Numbered from the stretch's first letter, positions 41,646 through 50,835 are shown. The stretch is 52,489 nucleotides of DNA from Pseudomonas morbosilactucae (GCF_023241715.1 NZ_JALQCW010000037.1:1-52489), one strand, 5' to 3'. The notes: generated from the sequence alone by a model not told the origin. Program-made: numbers and translations.

Positions 41646-43313
41646 ATGCGCATTCTGTTGTTCAAGTCCCTGGCCTTGACCGTGGCCATTGCCGCCAGCG
41701 GTTCAGCCTTTGCCGTCACCCTGGAAGGCGGTGCGGTGGCCGCGCCTAACCAGTACGGCGCCGACGTGGCGGCGCAGATCCTGAAGAAAGGCGGTAACGC
41801 GGTGGACGCCGCAGTGGCCACGGCCTTTGCCCTGGCGGTGACGTACCCCGAGGCCGGCAATATCGGCGGCGGTGGCTTCATGACGATGTTCATCGACGGC
41901 AAACCTTATTTTCTCGACTACCGGGAAACCGCGCCCAAGGCCGCGACCCGGGACATGTACCTGAACGACAAGGGCGAGGTGATCGAGAACCTGAGCCTGG
42001 TGGGCGCCCGCGCCGCTGGTGTGCCGGGCACTGTGATGGGGTTGTGGGAAGCCCACAAGAAGTTCGGCAAGCTGCCCTGGAGCGAGTTGATCACCCCGGC
42101 CGTGGGCTACGCGAAAAACGGCTTCAAGGTGGCGGACAAGCAGTACCAGTACCGGGAAGATGCGTTGAAGCTGTTCAACGGTACCACCAACTTCAGCGAC
42201 TATTTCGGCAGCATGAAACCGGGTGAAACCTTCCGTCAGCCAGAGCTGGCCGCGACCCTGGAACGCATCGCCGACCAGGGTGCCAAGGAGTTCTACAGCG
42301 GCAAGACCGCCGATTTGCTGGTGGCGCAGATGCAGGCCGACAAGGGCTTGATCACCAAGCAGGACCTGCAGGACTACAAGGTCCAGTGGCGCCAGCCGTT
42401 GCAGGTGACCTTCCGTGGCAACACCTTGTACACCGCGCCGCCGCCCAGCTCCGGTGGGGTCGCCCTGGCCCAGCTGATCAGCATCAAGGAAGAACGCGCC
42501 GCGGACTTCAAGGGCGTCGAACTGAACTCGGCCAAGTACATCCACCTGCTGGCGGAAATCGAAAAACGCGTGTTCGCCGACCGTGCCGACTACTTGGGCG
42601 ACCCGGACTTTTCCGAGGTGCCGGTGAAGCCGTTGACCGACCCGGCGTACCTGAAAAAGCGCGCCGCCGAGGTCAACCCCAACGCCATCTCCGCCACGGA
42701 AAAAGTGCGCCCCGGGCTTGAGCCGCACCAGACCACCCACTTCTCCATCGTTGACGCCCAGGGCAACGCGGTGAGCAACACCTTCACCCTGAACTGGGAC
42801 TACGGCAGCGGTGTGGTGGTCAAGGGGGCGGGCTTCCTGCTCAACGATGAAATGGACGACTTCAGCGCCAAGCCCGGCGTGGCCAATGCCTTTGGCGTGG
42901 TCGGCGGTGATGCCAACGCCATCGCCCCTGGCAAGCGCATGTTGTCGTCCATGAGCCCGAGCCTGGTGACCCGCGACGGCAAGGTCACCCTGGTGCTGGG
43001 CACCCCCGGTGGTTCGCGGATCTTCACCTCGATCTTCCAGGTGCTGAACAACCTCTACGACTACCAGCTGCCGCTGGAAAAGGCCGTGGCGGCGCAGCGC
43101 GTGCATCACCAGTTGCTGCCCAAGGACACGATTTACTATGACGCCTATGCGCCGCTCACCGGCAAGGTCGCCGATGAGCTGAAAGCCATGGGTTATACCT
43201 TGGAGGATCAGGGCTGGGAGATGGGCGATGTCCAGGCGATCCGGGTCAATGGTACTCAGTTGGAGACCGCTTCCGACCCACGGGGGCGCGGTGTCGGTAA
43301 AGTTGTTCAATAA
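41646..43313 (+). CDS. ggt: Gamma-glutamyltransferase
   Basis: A periplasmic enzyme that removes gamma-glutamyl groups from glutathione and related peptides. The 555-residue precursor has a signal peptide (MRILLFKSLALTVAIAASGS, then AFA) and must cut itself before T363 (HQTTHFSIVD), the nucleophile that starts the small subunit. Other family motifs are DYRETAP (91-97) and GGSRIFTSIFQ in the small subunit. The start ATG 41646 follows AAGGAAG. REP pairs lie on both sides. No glutathione transporter gene is nearby. Confidence 0.95.
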   Translation: MRILLFKSLALTVAIAASGSAFAVTLEGGAVAAPNQYGADVAAQILKKGGNAVDAAVATAFALAVTYPEAGNIGGGGFMTMFIDGKPYFLDYRETAPKAATRDMYLNDKGEVIENLSLVGARAAGVPGTVMGLWEAHKKFGKLPWSELITPAVGYAKNGFKVADKQYQYREDALKLFNGTTNFSDYFGSMKPGETFRQPELAATLERIADQGAKEFYSGKTADLLVAQMQADKGLITKQDLQDYKVQWRQPLQVTFRGNTLYTAPPPSSGGVALAQLISIKEERAADFKGVELNSAKYIHLLAEIEKRVFADRADYLGDPDFSEVPVKPLTDPAYLKKRAAEVNPNAISATEKVRPGLEPHQTTHFSIVDAQGNAVSNTFTLNWDYGSGVVVKGAGFLLNDEMDDFSAKPGVANAFGVVGGDANAIAPGKRMLSSMSPSLVTRDGKVTLVLGTPGGSRIFTSIFQVLNNLYDYQLPLEKAVAAQRVHHQLLPKDTIYYDAYAPLTGKVADELKAMGYTLEDQGWEMGDVQAIRVNGTQLETASDPRGRGVGKVVQ

Positions 43314-43319
43314 CCCGCT

Positions 43320-43398
43320 GTAGGAATCGGCTTGCCGGCGATAGGCTCTTGGAGTTTGCACCGGCCTTAAGGGTGTATCGCTGGCAAGCCAGCTCCTG
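43320..43398. repeat. REP pair (inverted), after ggt
   Basis: GTAGGAATCGGCTTGCCGGC from 43320 and the inverse CGCTGGCAAGCCAGCTCCTG ending at 43398. It lies 7 bp past the ggt stop and may protect the mRNA 3' end. Confidence 0.88.
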
Positions 43399-43533
43399 CG
43401 CGCAATAGATGCTCGCTCCGATCCAGCACGTGCCGACGGCCGGCTGGTCGGCGGCGGCTCAATTCCGTAACATTCCCCGCCTGTTTCCCGCCATTCCCCG
43501 GATCGCCGAGTCGGTCCAACTATCAGGTCACTC

Positions 43534-44979
43534 ATGAAAGCAAAACGTCTGCGCGCCGATGTCCTGGCCGGACTCACCACGTCCTTCGCCCTGCTGCCCG
43601 AATGCATCGCCTTTGCCCTGGTGGCCCATCTCAATCCGCTGGTGGGGCTCTACGGCGCCTTTATCATTTGCACCCTGACCGCGCTGTTCGGCGGCCGGCC
43701 GGGCATGATCTCCGGGGCTGCCGGTTCCATGGCGGTGGTGATCGTCGCGCTGGTGGTGCAACACGGGGTGCAGTACCTGCTGGCCACCGTGCTGTTGGGC
43801 GGCTTGATCATGGTTGCGTTCGGCCTGTTGCGCCTGGGCAAATTGGTGCGCATGGTGCCGCACCCGGTGATGCTGGGCTTCGTCAATGGGCTGGCGATCA
43901 TCATCGCCCTGGCCCAGTTGGAGCATTTCAAGGATGGCGAGCACTGGCTCAGCGGCACGCCGCTGTACCTGATGACCGGGCTGGTGCTGTTGACCATGGC
44001 CATCGTCTACCTGCTGCCACGCCTGACCCGCGCCGTGCCGCCGGCGCTGGTGGCGATCCTCGGGATGGGGCTGGCGGTCTACCTGCTGGGCCTGCCGACC
44101 CGCACCCTGGGGGACATGGCCCACATCGCTGGCGGCCTACCTAGCCTGGCCTTGCCGGACCTGCCCTGGACCCTGGAAACCCTCGGCATCATCGCCCCCT
44201 ACGCGATCCTCATGGCCCTGGTCGGCCTGCTGGAAACCCTGCTGACCCTGAACCTCACCGACGAAATCACCGAGAGCCGCGGCTACCCGGACCGCGAATG
44301 CGTGGCCCTGGGCGCGGCCAATATGGTCTCCGGGGCGTTCGGCGGCATGGGCGGCTGCGCAATGATCGGGCAGACCGTGATCAACCTCAGTTCTGGTGGG
44401 CGCGGGCGGCTGTCCGGGGTGGTCGCCGGGGTGATGATTTTGCTGTTCGTGCTGTTCCTGTCGCCGATGATCGAACGCATCCCCCTGGCCGCGCTGGTGG
44501 GGGTGATGTTCGTGGTGTCGCAGCAGACGTTCGCCTGGGCATCGCTGCGGGTGCTGAACAAGGTGCCGCTCAACGACGTGCTGGTGATCATCGCCGTGAC
44601 CACCATCACCGTGTTCACCGACCTGGCCACGGCGGTGCTGTGCGGGATCATCATTGCCGCCCTCAACTTCGCCTGGCAGCAGGCTCGCGAGCTGTACGCC
44701 GAGGCCCATCTGGAGGCCGACGGCAGCAAGCTGTATCAGGTGCACGGCACCTTGTTCTTCGCGTCCACCACGCCCTTCCTCAATCAATTCGACCCGGCCA
44801 ACGACCCCGAGTGGGTGACCATTGACTGCCGTCACCTGAGCTTTGTCGACTACTCGGCGATTGCCGCCTTGAAGACCCTGCGTGAGCGCTACACCAAGGC
44901 TGGCAAGCAGCTGCGGGTGCTGCACCTGTCGGAGCGTTGCAAGAAGCTGCTCAAGCGTGCCCGCGAACAACACGACTGA
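43534..44979 (+). CDS. SulP-family anion transporter with STAS domain
   Basis: A 481-residue SulP (SLC26) transporter. The membrane part (about 1-385) begins LRADVLAGLTTSFALLPECI, has GMISGAAGSMAVVI near 60 and GYPDRECVALGAANMVSGAF, GGMGGCAMIGQT near 250-280. A C-terminal STAS domain (about 395-481: LYQVHGTLFFASTTPFLNQF, TIDCRHLSFVDYSAIAALKT) follows. Substrates of the family include sulfate, bicarbonate and C4-dicarboxylates; I cannot choose between them. The STAS domain is short at the end but has the conserved D-S region. Confidence 0.92.
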   Translation: MKAKRLRADVLAGLTTSFALLPECIAFALVAHLNPLVGLYGAFIICTLTALFGGRPGMISGAAGSMAVVIVALVVQHGVQYLLATVLLGGLIMVAFGLLRLGKLVRMVPHPVMLGFVNGLAIIIALAQLEHFKDGEHWLSGTPLYLMTGLVLLTMAIVYLLPRLTRAVPPALVAILGMGLAVYLLGLPTRTLGDMAHIAGGLPSLALPDLPWTLETLGIIAPYAILMALVGLLETLLTLNLTDEITESRGYPDRECVALGAANMVSGAFGGMGGCAMIGQTVINLSSGGRGRLSGVVAGVMILLFVLFLSPMIERIPLAALVGVMFVVSQQTFAWASLRVLNKVPLNDVLVIIAVTTITVFTDLATAVLCGIIIAALNFAWQQARELYAEAHLEADGSKLYQVHGTLFFASTTPFLNQFDPANDPEWVTIDCRHLSFVDYSAIAALKTLRERYTKAGKQLRVLHLSERCKKLLKRAREQHD

Positions 44980-44987
44980 GGCCCGTT

Positions 44988-45034
44988 GGGGGCCAGCAAA
45001 AAAAGCCGTGCAGTGCGGCATATTGCTGGCCCCC
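44988..45034. terminator. Long hairpin after the SulP gene
   Basis: GGGGGCCAGCA (44988-44998) pairs perfectly with TGCTGGCCCCC (45024-45034). A smaller GCCG/CGGC hairpin sits in the loop next to seven As. Read on the plus strand it could slow the SulP transcript. On the minus strand the inner stem followed by TTTTTTT is a classic terminator, although no minus-strand gene lies nearby. Confidence 0.5.
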
Positions 45035-45088
45035 TGAGGCGCTTTTCATTGCCAAACTTGCCGCCTTTTTCAGCAGGGTGTTGGCGAA

Positions 45089-45415
45089 ATGAGGACATGG
45101 GTACTGCCCTTGACGTTGTGTGTGATGGCCGCTTCGTTCGGTGTCGAGGCTCGGGAGTTGAGCAAGCGCGAGCGATTTGTCTGCAGTTGGGGCTCGGGGA
45201 TCGCCGCCGGCGCCCAGGCCTCCAAGCTTTCCGGAGTTTCGCTGTACGGTGCGCGCAAGCAATTGCAGGCGCGCAAGTTCGCCCAGCCCTGGATGCGCAT
45301 GTCGGCCATGGGCATCACCGAGCAGACGTACAACAGCAGCTCGCGGCTCAAGCCCGCCGGGGTCAAGCAGACCTACTACGAGCAATGCATTCGCCATGAT
45401 TTTGCGCGCCGTTAG
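45089..45415 (+). CDS. Small secreted conserved protein of unknown function
   Basis: A 108-residue protein with a signal peptide (MRTWVLPLTLCVMAASFGVEA, then RE), leaving a mature, basic domain of about 86 residues. It has two Cys (in FVCSWGSGIA and YYEQCIRHDF), which could form a disulfide in the periplasm. The central repeat-free helix (AQASKLSGVSLYGARKQLQA) and an aromatic end are conserved in pseudomonads as far as I can recall. I do not recognise its function. It has its own terminator and lies between unrelated transporters. Confidence 0.75.
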   Translation: MRTWVLPLTLCVMAASFGVEARELSKRERFVCSWGSGIAAGAQASKLSGVSLYGARKQLQARKFAQPWMRMSAMGITEQTYNSSSRLKPAGVKQTYYEQCIRHDFARR

Positions 45416-45443
45416 GCGCTGATCCGCTACCTTCCAGTGCCGT

Positions 45444-45472
45444 CGGGCGAGTGGCAGTGCTCGCCCGTTTTC
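45444..45472 (+). terminator. Terminator after the small secreted protein
   Basis: CGGGCGAG pairs with CTCGCCCG around an 8-base loop and is followed by TTTTC. Confidence 0.75.
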
Positions 45473-45557
45473 AGTGCTCGGTGATGAAAATACCCACCAC
45501 CGAATTTCATCGCTGGTGCTTTTGCATAGCTGTTCGCGACAAAGCCTGCCTCTTTAC

Positions 45558-45627
45558 GAAAATTAGTTTCACTTGGTTTGAAGCCAGTCTCTTTAAGTGA
45601 TTAAAGGGTTTCACAACCATTCGAAAG
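45558..45627. promoter_or_regulatory. Candidate RpiR operators upstream of the gluconate-type permease
   Basis: GAAA-ATTAG-TTTC (45558-45570) is a dyad; TTTCACTT follows at 45567. A second pair of half-sites, TTTCAC (45610) and GAAAGTGA (45623), lies closer to the permease. GAAA/TTTC dyads are typical of RpiR-family sites, and an RpiR gene follows the permease. The ribosome site AAGGAGG is at 45641-45647. Confidence 0.45.
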
Positions 45628-45652
45628 TGACACTGTCGTCAAGGAGGAACCC

Positions 45653-47002
45653 ATGGCTCCGGCATCGGGTTACTGGCTGCTGGGCTATGCCGCAGTCGCC
45701 ATCATTGCGTTGATCGTGTTGATTGCTCGCTACCGACTCAACCCTTTTATCGTCATCACCCTAGTGTCCGTCGGCCTGGCGCTGATGGCCGGCATGCCGC
45801 CGTCCGGTGTGGTGGGTGCCTATGAAGCCGGGGTCGGCAAAACCCTGGGCCACATAGCCCTGGTGGTGGCCCTGGGCACCATGCTTGGCAAGTTGATGGC
45901 CGAGTCCGGCGGCGCCGAACAGGTGGCACGGACCCTGATCGATCGCTTCGGCGAGCGCAACGCTCACTGGGCCATGGTGTGCATTGCCTTCCTGGTGGGG
46001 CTGCCACTGTTTTTCGAAGTGGGTTTTGTGTTGCTCATCCCCATTGCCTTCACCGTGGCACGGCGGGTCGGGGTGTCGCTGCTGATGGTGGGCCTGCCCA
46101 TGGTCGCCGGGCTTTCGGTGGTCCATGCCCTGGTGCCGCCCCATCCGGGAGCGATGCTGGCGGTGCAGGCCTATCAGGCGTCGGTGGGGCAGACCCTGCT
46201 GTATGCGCTGCTGATCGGCGTGCCCACGGCGATCATTGCCGGTCCGGTGTATGCCCGGTTTATCGTGCCGCACATTCACCTGCCGGCCGAGAACCCCCTG
46301 GAACGGCAGTTCATTGCCCGCGAACCCCGGGCGCGCCTGCCCAGCTTTCGCCTGACCATGGCGACGATCCTGTTGCCGGTGGTGCTGATGCTGATCGGCG
46401 GCTGGGCCAACCTGCTGGCGGAACCCGGCACTGGGCTCAATCAGTTTTTGCTGTTTATCGGCAACTCGGTGATCGCCCTGCTGGTGGCCACCCTGGTGAG
46501 TTTCTGGACCCTGGGGTTGGCCCAGGGCATCAACCGCGAATCGATCCTCACGTTCACCAACGAATGCCTGGCGCCCACGGCCAGCATCACCTTGCTGGTG
46601 GGGGCCGGTGGCGGCCTCAACCGGATCCTGATCGACTCCGGGGTGACCCAGCAGATCGTCGGCCTGGCCCATGAATTCCAGCTGTCACCGTTGTGGATGG
46701 GCTGGCTGTTCGCGGTGCTGATGCGGATCGCCACCGGTTCCGCCACCGTGGCCCTGACCACTGCTTCCGGGGTGGTGGCGCCGGTGGCCGTCGGCCTGGG
46801 TTATCCCCACCCGGAATTGCTGGTGATCGCCACGGGGGCCGGTTCGGTGATTCTGTCCCACGTCAACGACGGTGGCTTCTGGCTGGTGAAGGAATACTTC
46901 AATATGACCGTCGTTCAAACCTTCAAGACCTGGACCGTGCTGGAGACGCTGATTTCAGTGATCGCCTTCGGCCTGACCCTGGGACTCGCGGAGCTGTTGT
47001 AG
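45653..47002 (+). CDS. GntP-family permease (gluconate:H+ symporter type)
   Basis: A 449-residue inner-membrane permease of the GntP family: PFIVITLVSVGLALMAGMPP near 30, GVGKTLGHIALVVALGTMLG (about 61-80), and a late GSATVALTTASGVVAPVAVG, with GAGSVILSHVNDGGFWLVKE following. The family takes up gluconate and related hydroxy-acids, but several members serve amino-acid-related compounds. It is followed directly by an RpiR gene and then a D-aminoacylase, so a sugar acid is not certain; the operon suggests N-acyl-D-amino acids or their products (inference). The stop TAG at 47000 abuts the RpiR ATG at 47003. Confidence 0.92.
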   Translation: MAPASGYWLLGYAAVAIIALIVLIARYRLNPFIVITLVSVGLALMAGMPPSGVVGAYEAGVGKTLGHIALVVALGTMLGKLMAESGGAEQVARTLIDRFGERNAHWAMVCIAFLVGLPLFFEVGFVLLIPIAFTVARRVGVSLLMVGLPMVAGLSVVHALVPPHPGAMLAVQAYQASVGQTLLYALLIGVPTAIIAGPVYARFIVPHIHLPAENPLERQFIAREPRARLPSFRLTMATILLPVVLMLIGGWANLLAEPGTGLNQFLLFIGNSVIALLVATLVSFWTLGLAQGINRESILTFTNECLAPTASITLLVGAGGGLNRILIDSGVTQQIVGLAHEFQLSPLWMGWLFAVLMRIATGSATVALTTASGVVAPVAVGLGYPHPELLVIATGAGSVILSHVNDGGFWLVKEYFNMTVVQTFKTWTVLETLISVIAFGLTLGLAELL

Positions 47003-47863
47003 ATGGACATTCTTTACCAGATCCGTTTGCGGCTGGATGATTTAAGCGCCGGGGAAGGGCGGATCGCCCGCTTGCTGCTCGACGACGTGGGCTTTGCCGC
47101 CTCCGCCAGCCTCGACGAACTGGCCCAGCGCGCCGACGTCAGCGCCGCCACCTTGTCGCGCTTTGCCCGCAGCGTCGGTTGCCGCGACCTGCGTCACCTG
47201 CGTTTGCAACTGGCCCAGGCCAGCGGTGTCGGCAGCCGTTTTCTCGACCCCGCCAGGGCGCCCGAACAGTCCGGTTTCTACCGGCAGATCTTGGGCGATA
47301 TCGAGTCTGCGCTGCATCAGCACTTGGCCGGTTTCGAGGAAGCGCAGTTTGCCGATGCGCTGCGCTTGCTGGGGCGGGCACGGATGATCCACGCCTTCGG
47401 CATGGGCGGCTGCTCGACCCTGTGCAGCGATGAGCTGCAGGTGCGTCTGGTGCGCCTGGGCTACCCCATCGCCGCCTGCCACGACCCGGTGATGATGCGG
47501 GTCACCGCCGCCGCCTTGGGGCCGCAACATGCGGTGATCGCCTGCTCCCTGACCGGCATCACCCCCGAGTTGCTGGACGCGGTGGCCCTGGCCCGCAACT
47601 ACGGTGCCGGCATCCTCGCCATTACCTTGCCCGAGTCCCCCCTGGCCGAACTGGCCGACGTGCTACTGCCCCTGCACAGCGCCGAAACTTCATTCATCTA
47701 CAAACCCACCGCGGCCCGCTACGGCATGCTGCTGGCCATCGATGTCCTGGCCACCGAGCTGGCCCTGGCCCTGCCCGATGACAGCCAGGAACGCCTGCGG
47801 CGGATCAAGCTGGCCCTGGACCATTACCGTGGCGGCGACGACTGCCTGCCCCTGGGAGACTGA
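47003..47863 (+). CDS. RpiR-family (MurR/RpiR) regulator
   Basis: A 286-residue regulator: HTH_6 at about 1-75 (GRIARLLLDDVGFAASASLD, ELAQRADVSAATLSRFARSV) and a C-terminal SIS sugar-phosphate-binding domain (RMIHAFGMGGCSTLCSDELQ, AVIACSLTGITPELLDAVAL). SIS domains usually sense phosphosugars, and the CSTLCSDEL stretch sits in the loop that binds the phosphate. It lies between the permease and the deacylase in one transcription unit, probably regulating it. The stop and the start of the next gene are one base apart (TGACATG). Confidence 0.92.
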   Translation: MDILYQIRLRLDDLSAGEGRIARLLLDDVGFAASASLDELAQRADVSAATLSRFARSVGCRDLRHLRLQLAQASGVGSRFLDPARAPEQSGFYRQILGDIESALHQHLAGFEEAQFADALRLLGRARMIHAFGMGGCSTLCSDELQVRLVRLGYPIAACHDPVMMRVTAAALGPQHAVIACSLTGITPELLDAVALARNYGAGILAITLPESPLAELADVLLPLHSAETSFIYKPTAARYGMLLAIDVLATELALALPDDSQERLRRIKLALDHYRGGDDCLPLGD

Positions 47864-47864
47864 C

Positions 47865-49331
47865 ATGCACTACGACACGCTGATCCGCAACGCCCTGATC
47901 ATCGACGGCAGCGACCGCCCGGGTTACCCCGCCGACCTGGCGATTGGTGACGGTCGCATCCAGCGCATCGGCGATCTGTCCGCCGCCACGGCTGAGGCAG
48001 ACATTGATGCGGGCGGTCGGGTCCTGGCCCCGGGCTTCATCGATGTGCACACCCACGACGACACCGTGGTGATCCGCCAGCCGCAGATGCTGCCCAAGCT
48101 CAGCCAGGGCGTGACCACAGTGATCGTCGGCAACTGCGGGATCAGCGCTGCGCCGGTGAGCCTCCAGGGCGACCCGCCGGACCCGATGAACCTGCTGGGC
48201 GAGCGCTCGATGTTTGTCTATCCGCGCTTTTGCGACTATCGCGCGGCGGTGGATGGGGCGCGCCCGGCGGTGAACGTCGCGGCCCTGGTGGGGCACACGG
48301 CGCTGCGCAGCAACCACCTTGCGGACCTGCATCGCACCGCCAGCGCCGCCGAGATCGCGGCCATGCGCGAGCAACTGCGCGAAAGCCTGGAGGACGGTGC
48401 CCTCGGCCTGTCCAGCGGGCTGGCCTATGCCAGCGCCTTCTGTGCCGAGACCGATGAAGTGCTGCAACTGGCCCAGGAGCTGACAGCGTTCGGGGCGGTG
48501 TACACCACGCACCTGCGCAGTGAGTTCGAGCCGGTGCTGGAGGCCATGGACGAAGCCTTTCTGATCGGCCGCTCGGCCCGGGCGCCGGTGATCGTCTCCC
48601 ACCTCAAATGTGCCGGCGCCGGCAACTGGGGGCGCAGCCCGCAACTGCTGGCGGCCCTGGAACAGGCGGCCCAGGACCACCCGGTGGGCTGCGACTGCTA
48701 TCCCTACGCCGCCAGTTCCTCGACTTTGGACCTCAAGCAGGTCACCGATGCTTACCGCATCACCATCACCTGGTCCACGCCACACCCGGAGCAGAGCGGT
48801 CGTGACCTGGCGGACATCGCCGCCGAGTGGGGCGTCAGCCTGCGGGTCGCCGCCGAGCGCCTGCAACCGGCGGGGGCGGTGTACTACGGCATGGATGAAA
48901 ACGATGTGCGACGCATCCTCGCCCACCCGCTGTCGATGATCGGCTCCGATGGCCTGCCGGACGATCCGTTTCCCCACCCGCGCTTGTGGGGCGCCTTTCC
49001 TCGGGTGCTGGGCCACTTCAGCCGCGACCTCGGCCTGTTCCCGCTGCACACGGCGGTGCACAAGATGACCGGGCTTTCGGCGGCGCGTTTCGGCCTGCAC
49101 CAGCGCGGCGAAATCCGCCAGGGGCATTGGGCCGACCTGGTGCTGTTCGACCCGGCGCGGGTGCGTGACGTGGCCGATTTCAAGCACCCACAGCAAGCGG
49201 CGCAAGGGATCGACGGGGTGTGGGTCAATGGCGTGCGCAGCTACGCCGAGGGCCAGGCCAACGGCCAACGCTCGGGGCGGTTCCTGGCGCGGGAGGGGGA
49301 TTTGCGCCGGGGCTTCACATCCGCAGGCTGA
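47865..49331 (+). CDS. N-acyl-D-amino-acid deacylase (D-aminoacylase)
   Basis: A 488-residue amidohydrolase that removes acyl groups from N-acyl-D-amino acids. Metal ligands are H62 and H64 in GFIDVHTHDD, Cys91 in VGNCGISA, and further on THLRSE, SHLKCAG and the late Asp in MIGSDGLPDD. The Cys at 91 and the insert region are typical of the D-aminoacylase branch. The start is ATG 47865. A RidA-type gene, common beside such enzymes, is absent here. The promoter lies upstream of the permease. Confidence 0.93.
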   Translation: MHYDTLIRNALIIDGSDRPGYPADLAIGDGRIQRIGDLSAATAEADIDAGGRVLAPGFIDVHTHDDTVVIRQPQMLPKLSQGVTTVIVGNCGISAAPVSLQGDPPDPMNLLGERSMFVYPRFCDYRAAVDGARPAVNVAALVGHTALRSNHLADLHRTASAAEIAAMREQLRESLEDGALGLSSGLAYASAFCAETDEVLQLAQELTAFGAVYTTHLRSEFEPVLEAMDEAFLIGRSARAPVIVSHLKCAGAGNWGRSPQLLAALEQAAQDHPVGCDCYPYAASSSTLDLKQVTDAYRITITWSTPHPEQSGRDLADIAAEWGVSLRVAAERLQPAGAVYYGMDENDVRRILAHPLSMIGSDGLPDDPFPHPRLWGAFPRVLGHFSRDLGLFPLHTAVHKMTGLSAARFGLHQRGEIRQGHWADLVLFDPARVRDVADFKHPQQAAQGIDGVWVNGVRSYAEGQANGQRSGRFLAREGDLRRGFTSAG

Positions 49332-49447
49332 TTCTTTGATCTCCATCACAGTGATGGCGCCGTGCTATTAAAGAATCTTTTAACGGCGCCGAAGTGCTGG
49401 GAATCGCCGCCTGTATAGTCGGCTTATTTGAGTCAGGGAGTCGTGCA

Positions 49448-49816
49448 ATGAGCTTTGGCAAAACCACCCCCATCCTGCGGATTTTCGACGAGGCCAAAGC
49501 GCGGGAGTTCTACCTGGGTTTTCTCGGTTTCCAGCTTGATTGGGAACATCGTTTCGAAGCCAATTACCCCCTGTACATGCAGGTGTCCCGAGGCGGTTGC
49601 GTGTTGCACCTGTCCGAGCACCACGGCGATTGCACCCCGGGCGCGGCCCTGCGGATCGAGACCGATGAACTGGAGGACTTCCAGGAGCAATTGAAGGCCA
49701 AGGATTATCCCTTTGCCCATCCGCAAATTCAGGCCATGCCCTGGGGCAGCCAGGACATGACTGTGCATGATCCGTTCGGCAATCGCCTGGTGTTTACCAA
49801 CGCCATCTGCGTCTGA
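49448..49816 (+). CDS. Glyoxalase/bleomycin-resistance-fold protein
   Basis: A 122-residue single-domain VOC protein: TPILRIFDEAKAREFYLGFL, then GFQLDWEHRF, a central YPLYMQVSRGGCVLHLSEHH and a late SQDMTVHDPFGNRLVFTNAI. The paired betaalphabetabetabeta modules, His and Glu positions fit the glyoxalase/BLMA fold. The function is unknown; many such proteins resist antibiotics or detoxify. ATG 49448 starts the family similarity; the frame is open to 49394. It is convergent with the AraC gene (2 bp apart). Confidence 0.85.
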   Translation: MSFGKTTPILRIFDEAKAREFYLGFLGFQLDWEHRFEANYPLYMQVSRGGCVLHLSEHHGDCTPGAALRIETDELEDFQEQLKAKDYPFAHPQIQAMPWGSQDMTVHDPFGNRLVFTNAICV

Positions 49817-49818
49817 GT

Positions 49819-50835
49819 TCAGCGCCTGCGCTGCTGGCGGTATTGCGCCGGGGTCAGGCCAGTCCGTTGTTTGAAGGCCCGGTGGAACGAGCGCGGCTCG
49901 CTGAAGCCGAGGCTGTCGGAGATCTCCTGCAGCGACTGCTCGCTGTGCAGCAGGGCGTGTTCGGCCAGTTCCTGGCGCACATCATCGAGCAGTTGCTGGT
50001 ACGAGGTGCCGGCCTGCTGCAGTTGGCGTTGCAGGGTGCGCACCGACAGGGCCAATTGCTCTGCGACCTGCTCCTTGCGCGGCACGCCGTGCTTGAGCCA
50101 TTGGCGCAAGGCGCTTTTGACTTGCAGCGCCAGCGGTGCGTCGGCCAACGCGGCCATCATCCCCTGGGCATGGTCTTCCAGCGTCTTGAGCAGGCGTGGG
50201 TCGGACTGGCGCAGGGGCAATTGCAGGTATTCCAGGGGCGCCACCAGGGCCGAGCAGGGCTGCTCGAAGCGCACCGGGCAGCCGAACAACGCCTCGTACT
50301 GTGCCAGTTCGGCCTGTTCCGGCCGCGAATGCTCGAACCACACCACGCTGGGTGAGAGTTCCGAGTCGGCGATCCAGCGTGCATACAGCAGCCAGGACGC
50401 GAGCACGTTTTCCACCAGGTGCCGGCGAATGTCCGGGCGCTGATGGCGGCAGCTCCAGATCAGTTGCACCTGATCGCCCGCCACCTCGGCACGACTGGTG
50501 CCCATGTCCCCCACCAGCTTCTCGAACGGCATGATGCGGCCCATGGCTTCGCCCAGTGTGGCGCAGTTCATGGTGATGTAGCCCAGCACATTCCAGGAAC
50601 TGGGTTTGACGAAACGCGCCGAATTCAGCCCGAACAGCGGGTCGCCGGAATGCTGGCAGAAGTAGTCCAGCAAACGCTCATGGACCTCCATCGGCAGCCG
50701 CAGGCTGGTGTCGTTCAACTGCGCGGCCTCAAGCCCCGCCGCCGCCAGCGCCGGCGCGCTGGCAATACCCAGTTGTTCCCCATAGAGCAGATATTTGAGC
50801 AGAGGCGGGACCGAGGTAAAACCGAGGCTGGGCAT
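49819..50835 (-). CDS. AraC-family regulator with arabinose-binding-like N-domain
   Basis: A 338-residue regulator of the OruR/ArgR-like AraC class. The N-terminal Arabinose_bd domain (about 20-205: LGIASAPALAAAGLEAAQLN, MEVHERLLDYFCQHSGDPLF) precedes the HTH pair (EQVAEQLALSVRTLQRQLQQ, LQEISDSLGFSEPRSFHRAF). The start ATG 50835 is the first with similarity. It is convergent with the glyoxalase-fold gene and has no gene upstream for 517 bp, so its target is not evident. Confidence 0.9.
   Translation of the reverse strand: MPSLGFTSVPPLLKYLLYGEQLGIASAPALAAAGLEAAQLNDTSLRLPMEVHERLLDYFCQHSGDPLFGLNSARFVKPSSWNVLGYITMNCATLGEAMGRIMPFEKLVGDMGTSRAEVAGDQVQLIWSCRHQRPDIRRHLVENVLASWLLYARWIADSELSPSVVWFEHSRPEQAELAQYEALFGCPVRFEQPCSALVAPLEYLQLPLRQSDPRLLKTLEDHAQGMMAALADAPLALQVKSALRQWLKHGVPRKEQVAEQLALSVRTLQRQLQQAGTSYQQLLDDVRQELAEHALLHSEQSLQEISDSLGFSEPRSFHRAFKQRTGLTPAQYRQQRRR

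Noticed and set aside
41703..43634. 643-codon minus-strand frame across ggt
   Set aside because: Shadow of ggt; includes REP sequence in its reading frame.
44340..44420. Possible frameshift in the SulP gene around its Gly-rich region
   Set aside because: The reading frame stays continuous with good SulP motifs on both sides.
47805..49349. 514-codon minus-strand frame across the D-aminoacylase gene
   Set aside because: Shadow frame with arginine/histidine/glutamine-rich composition and no motif.
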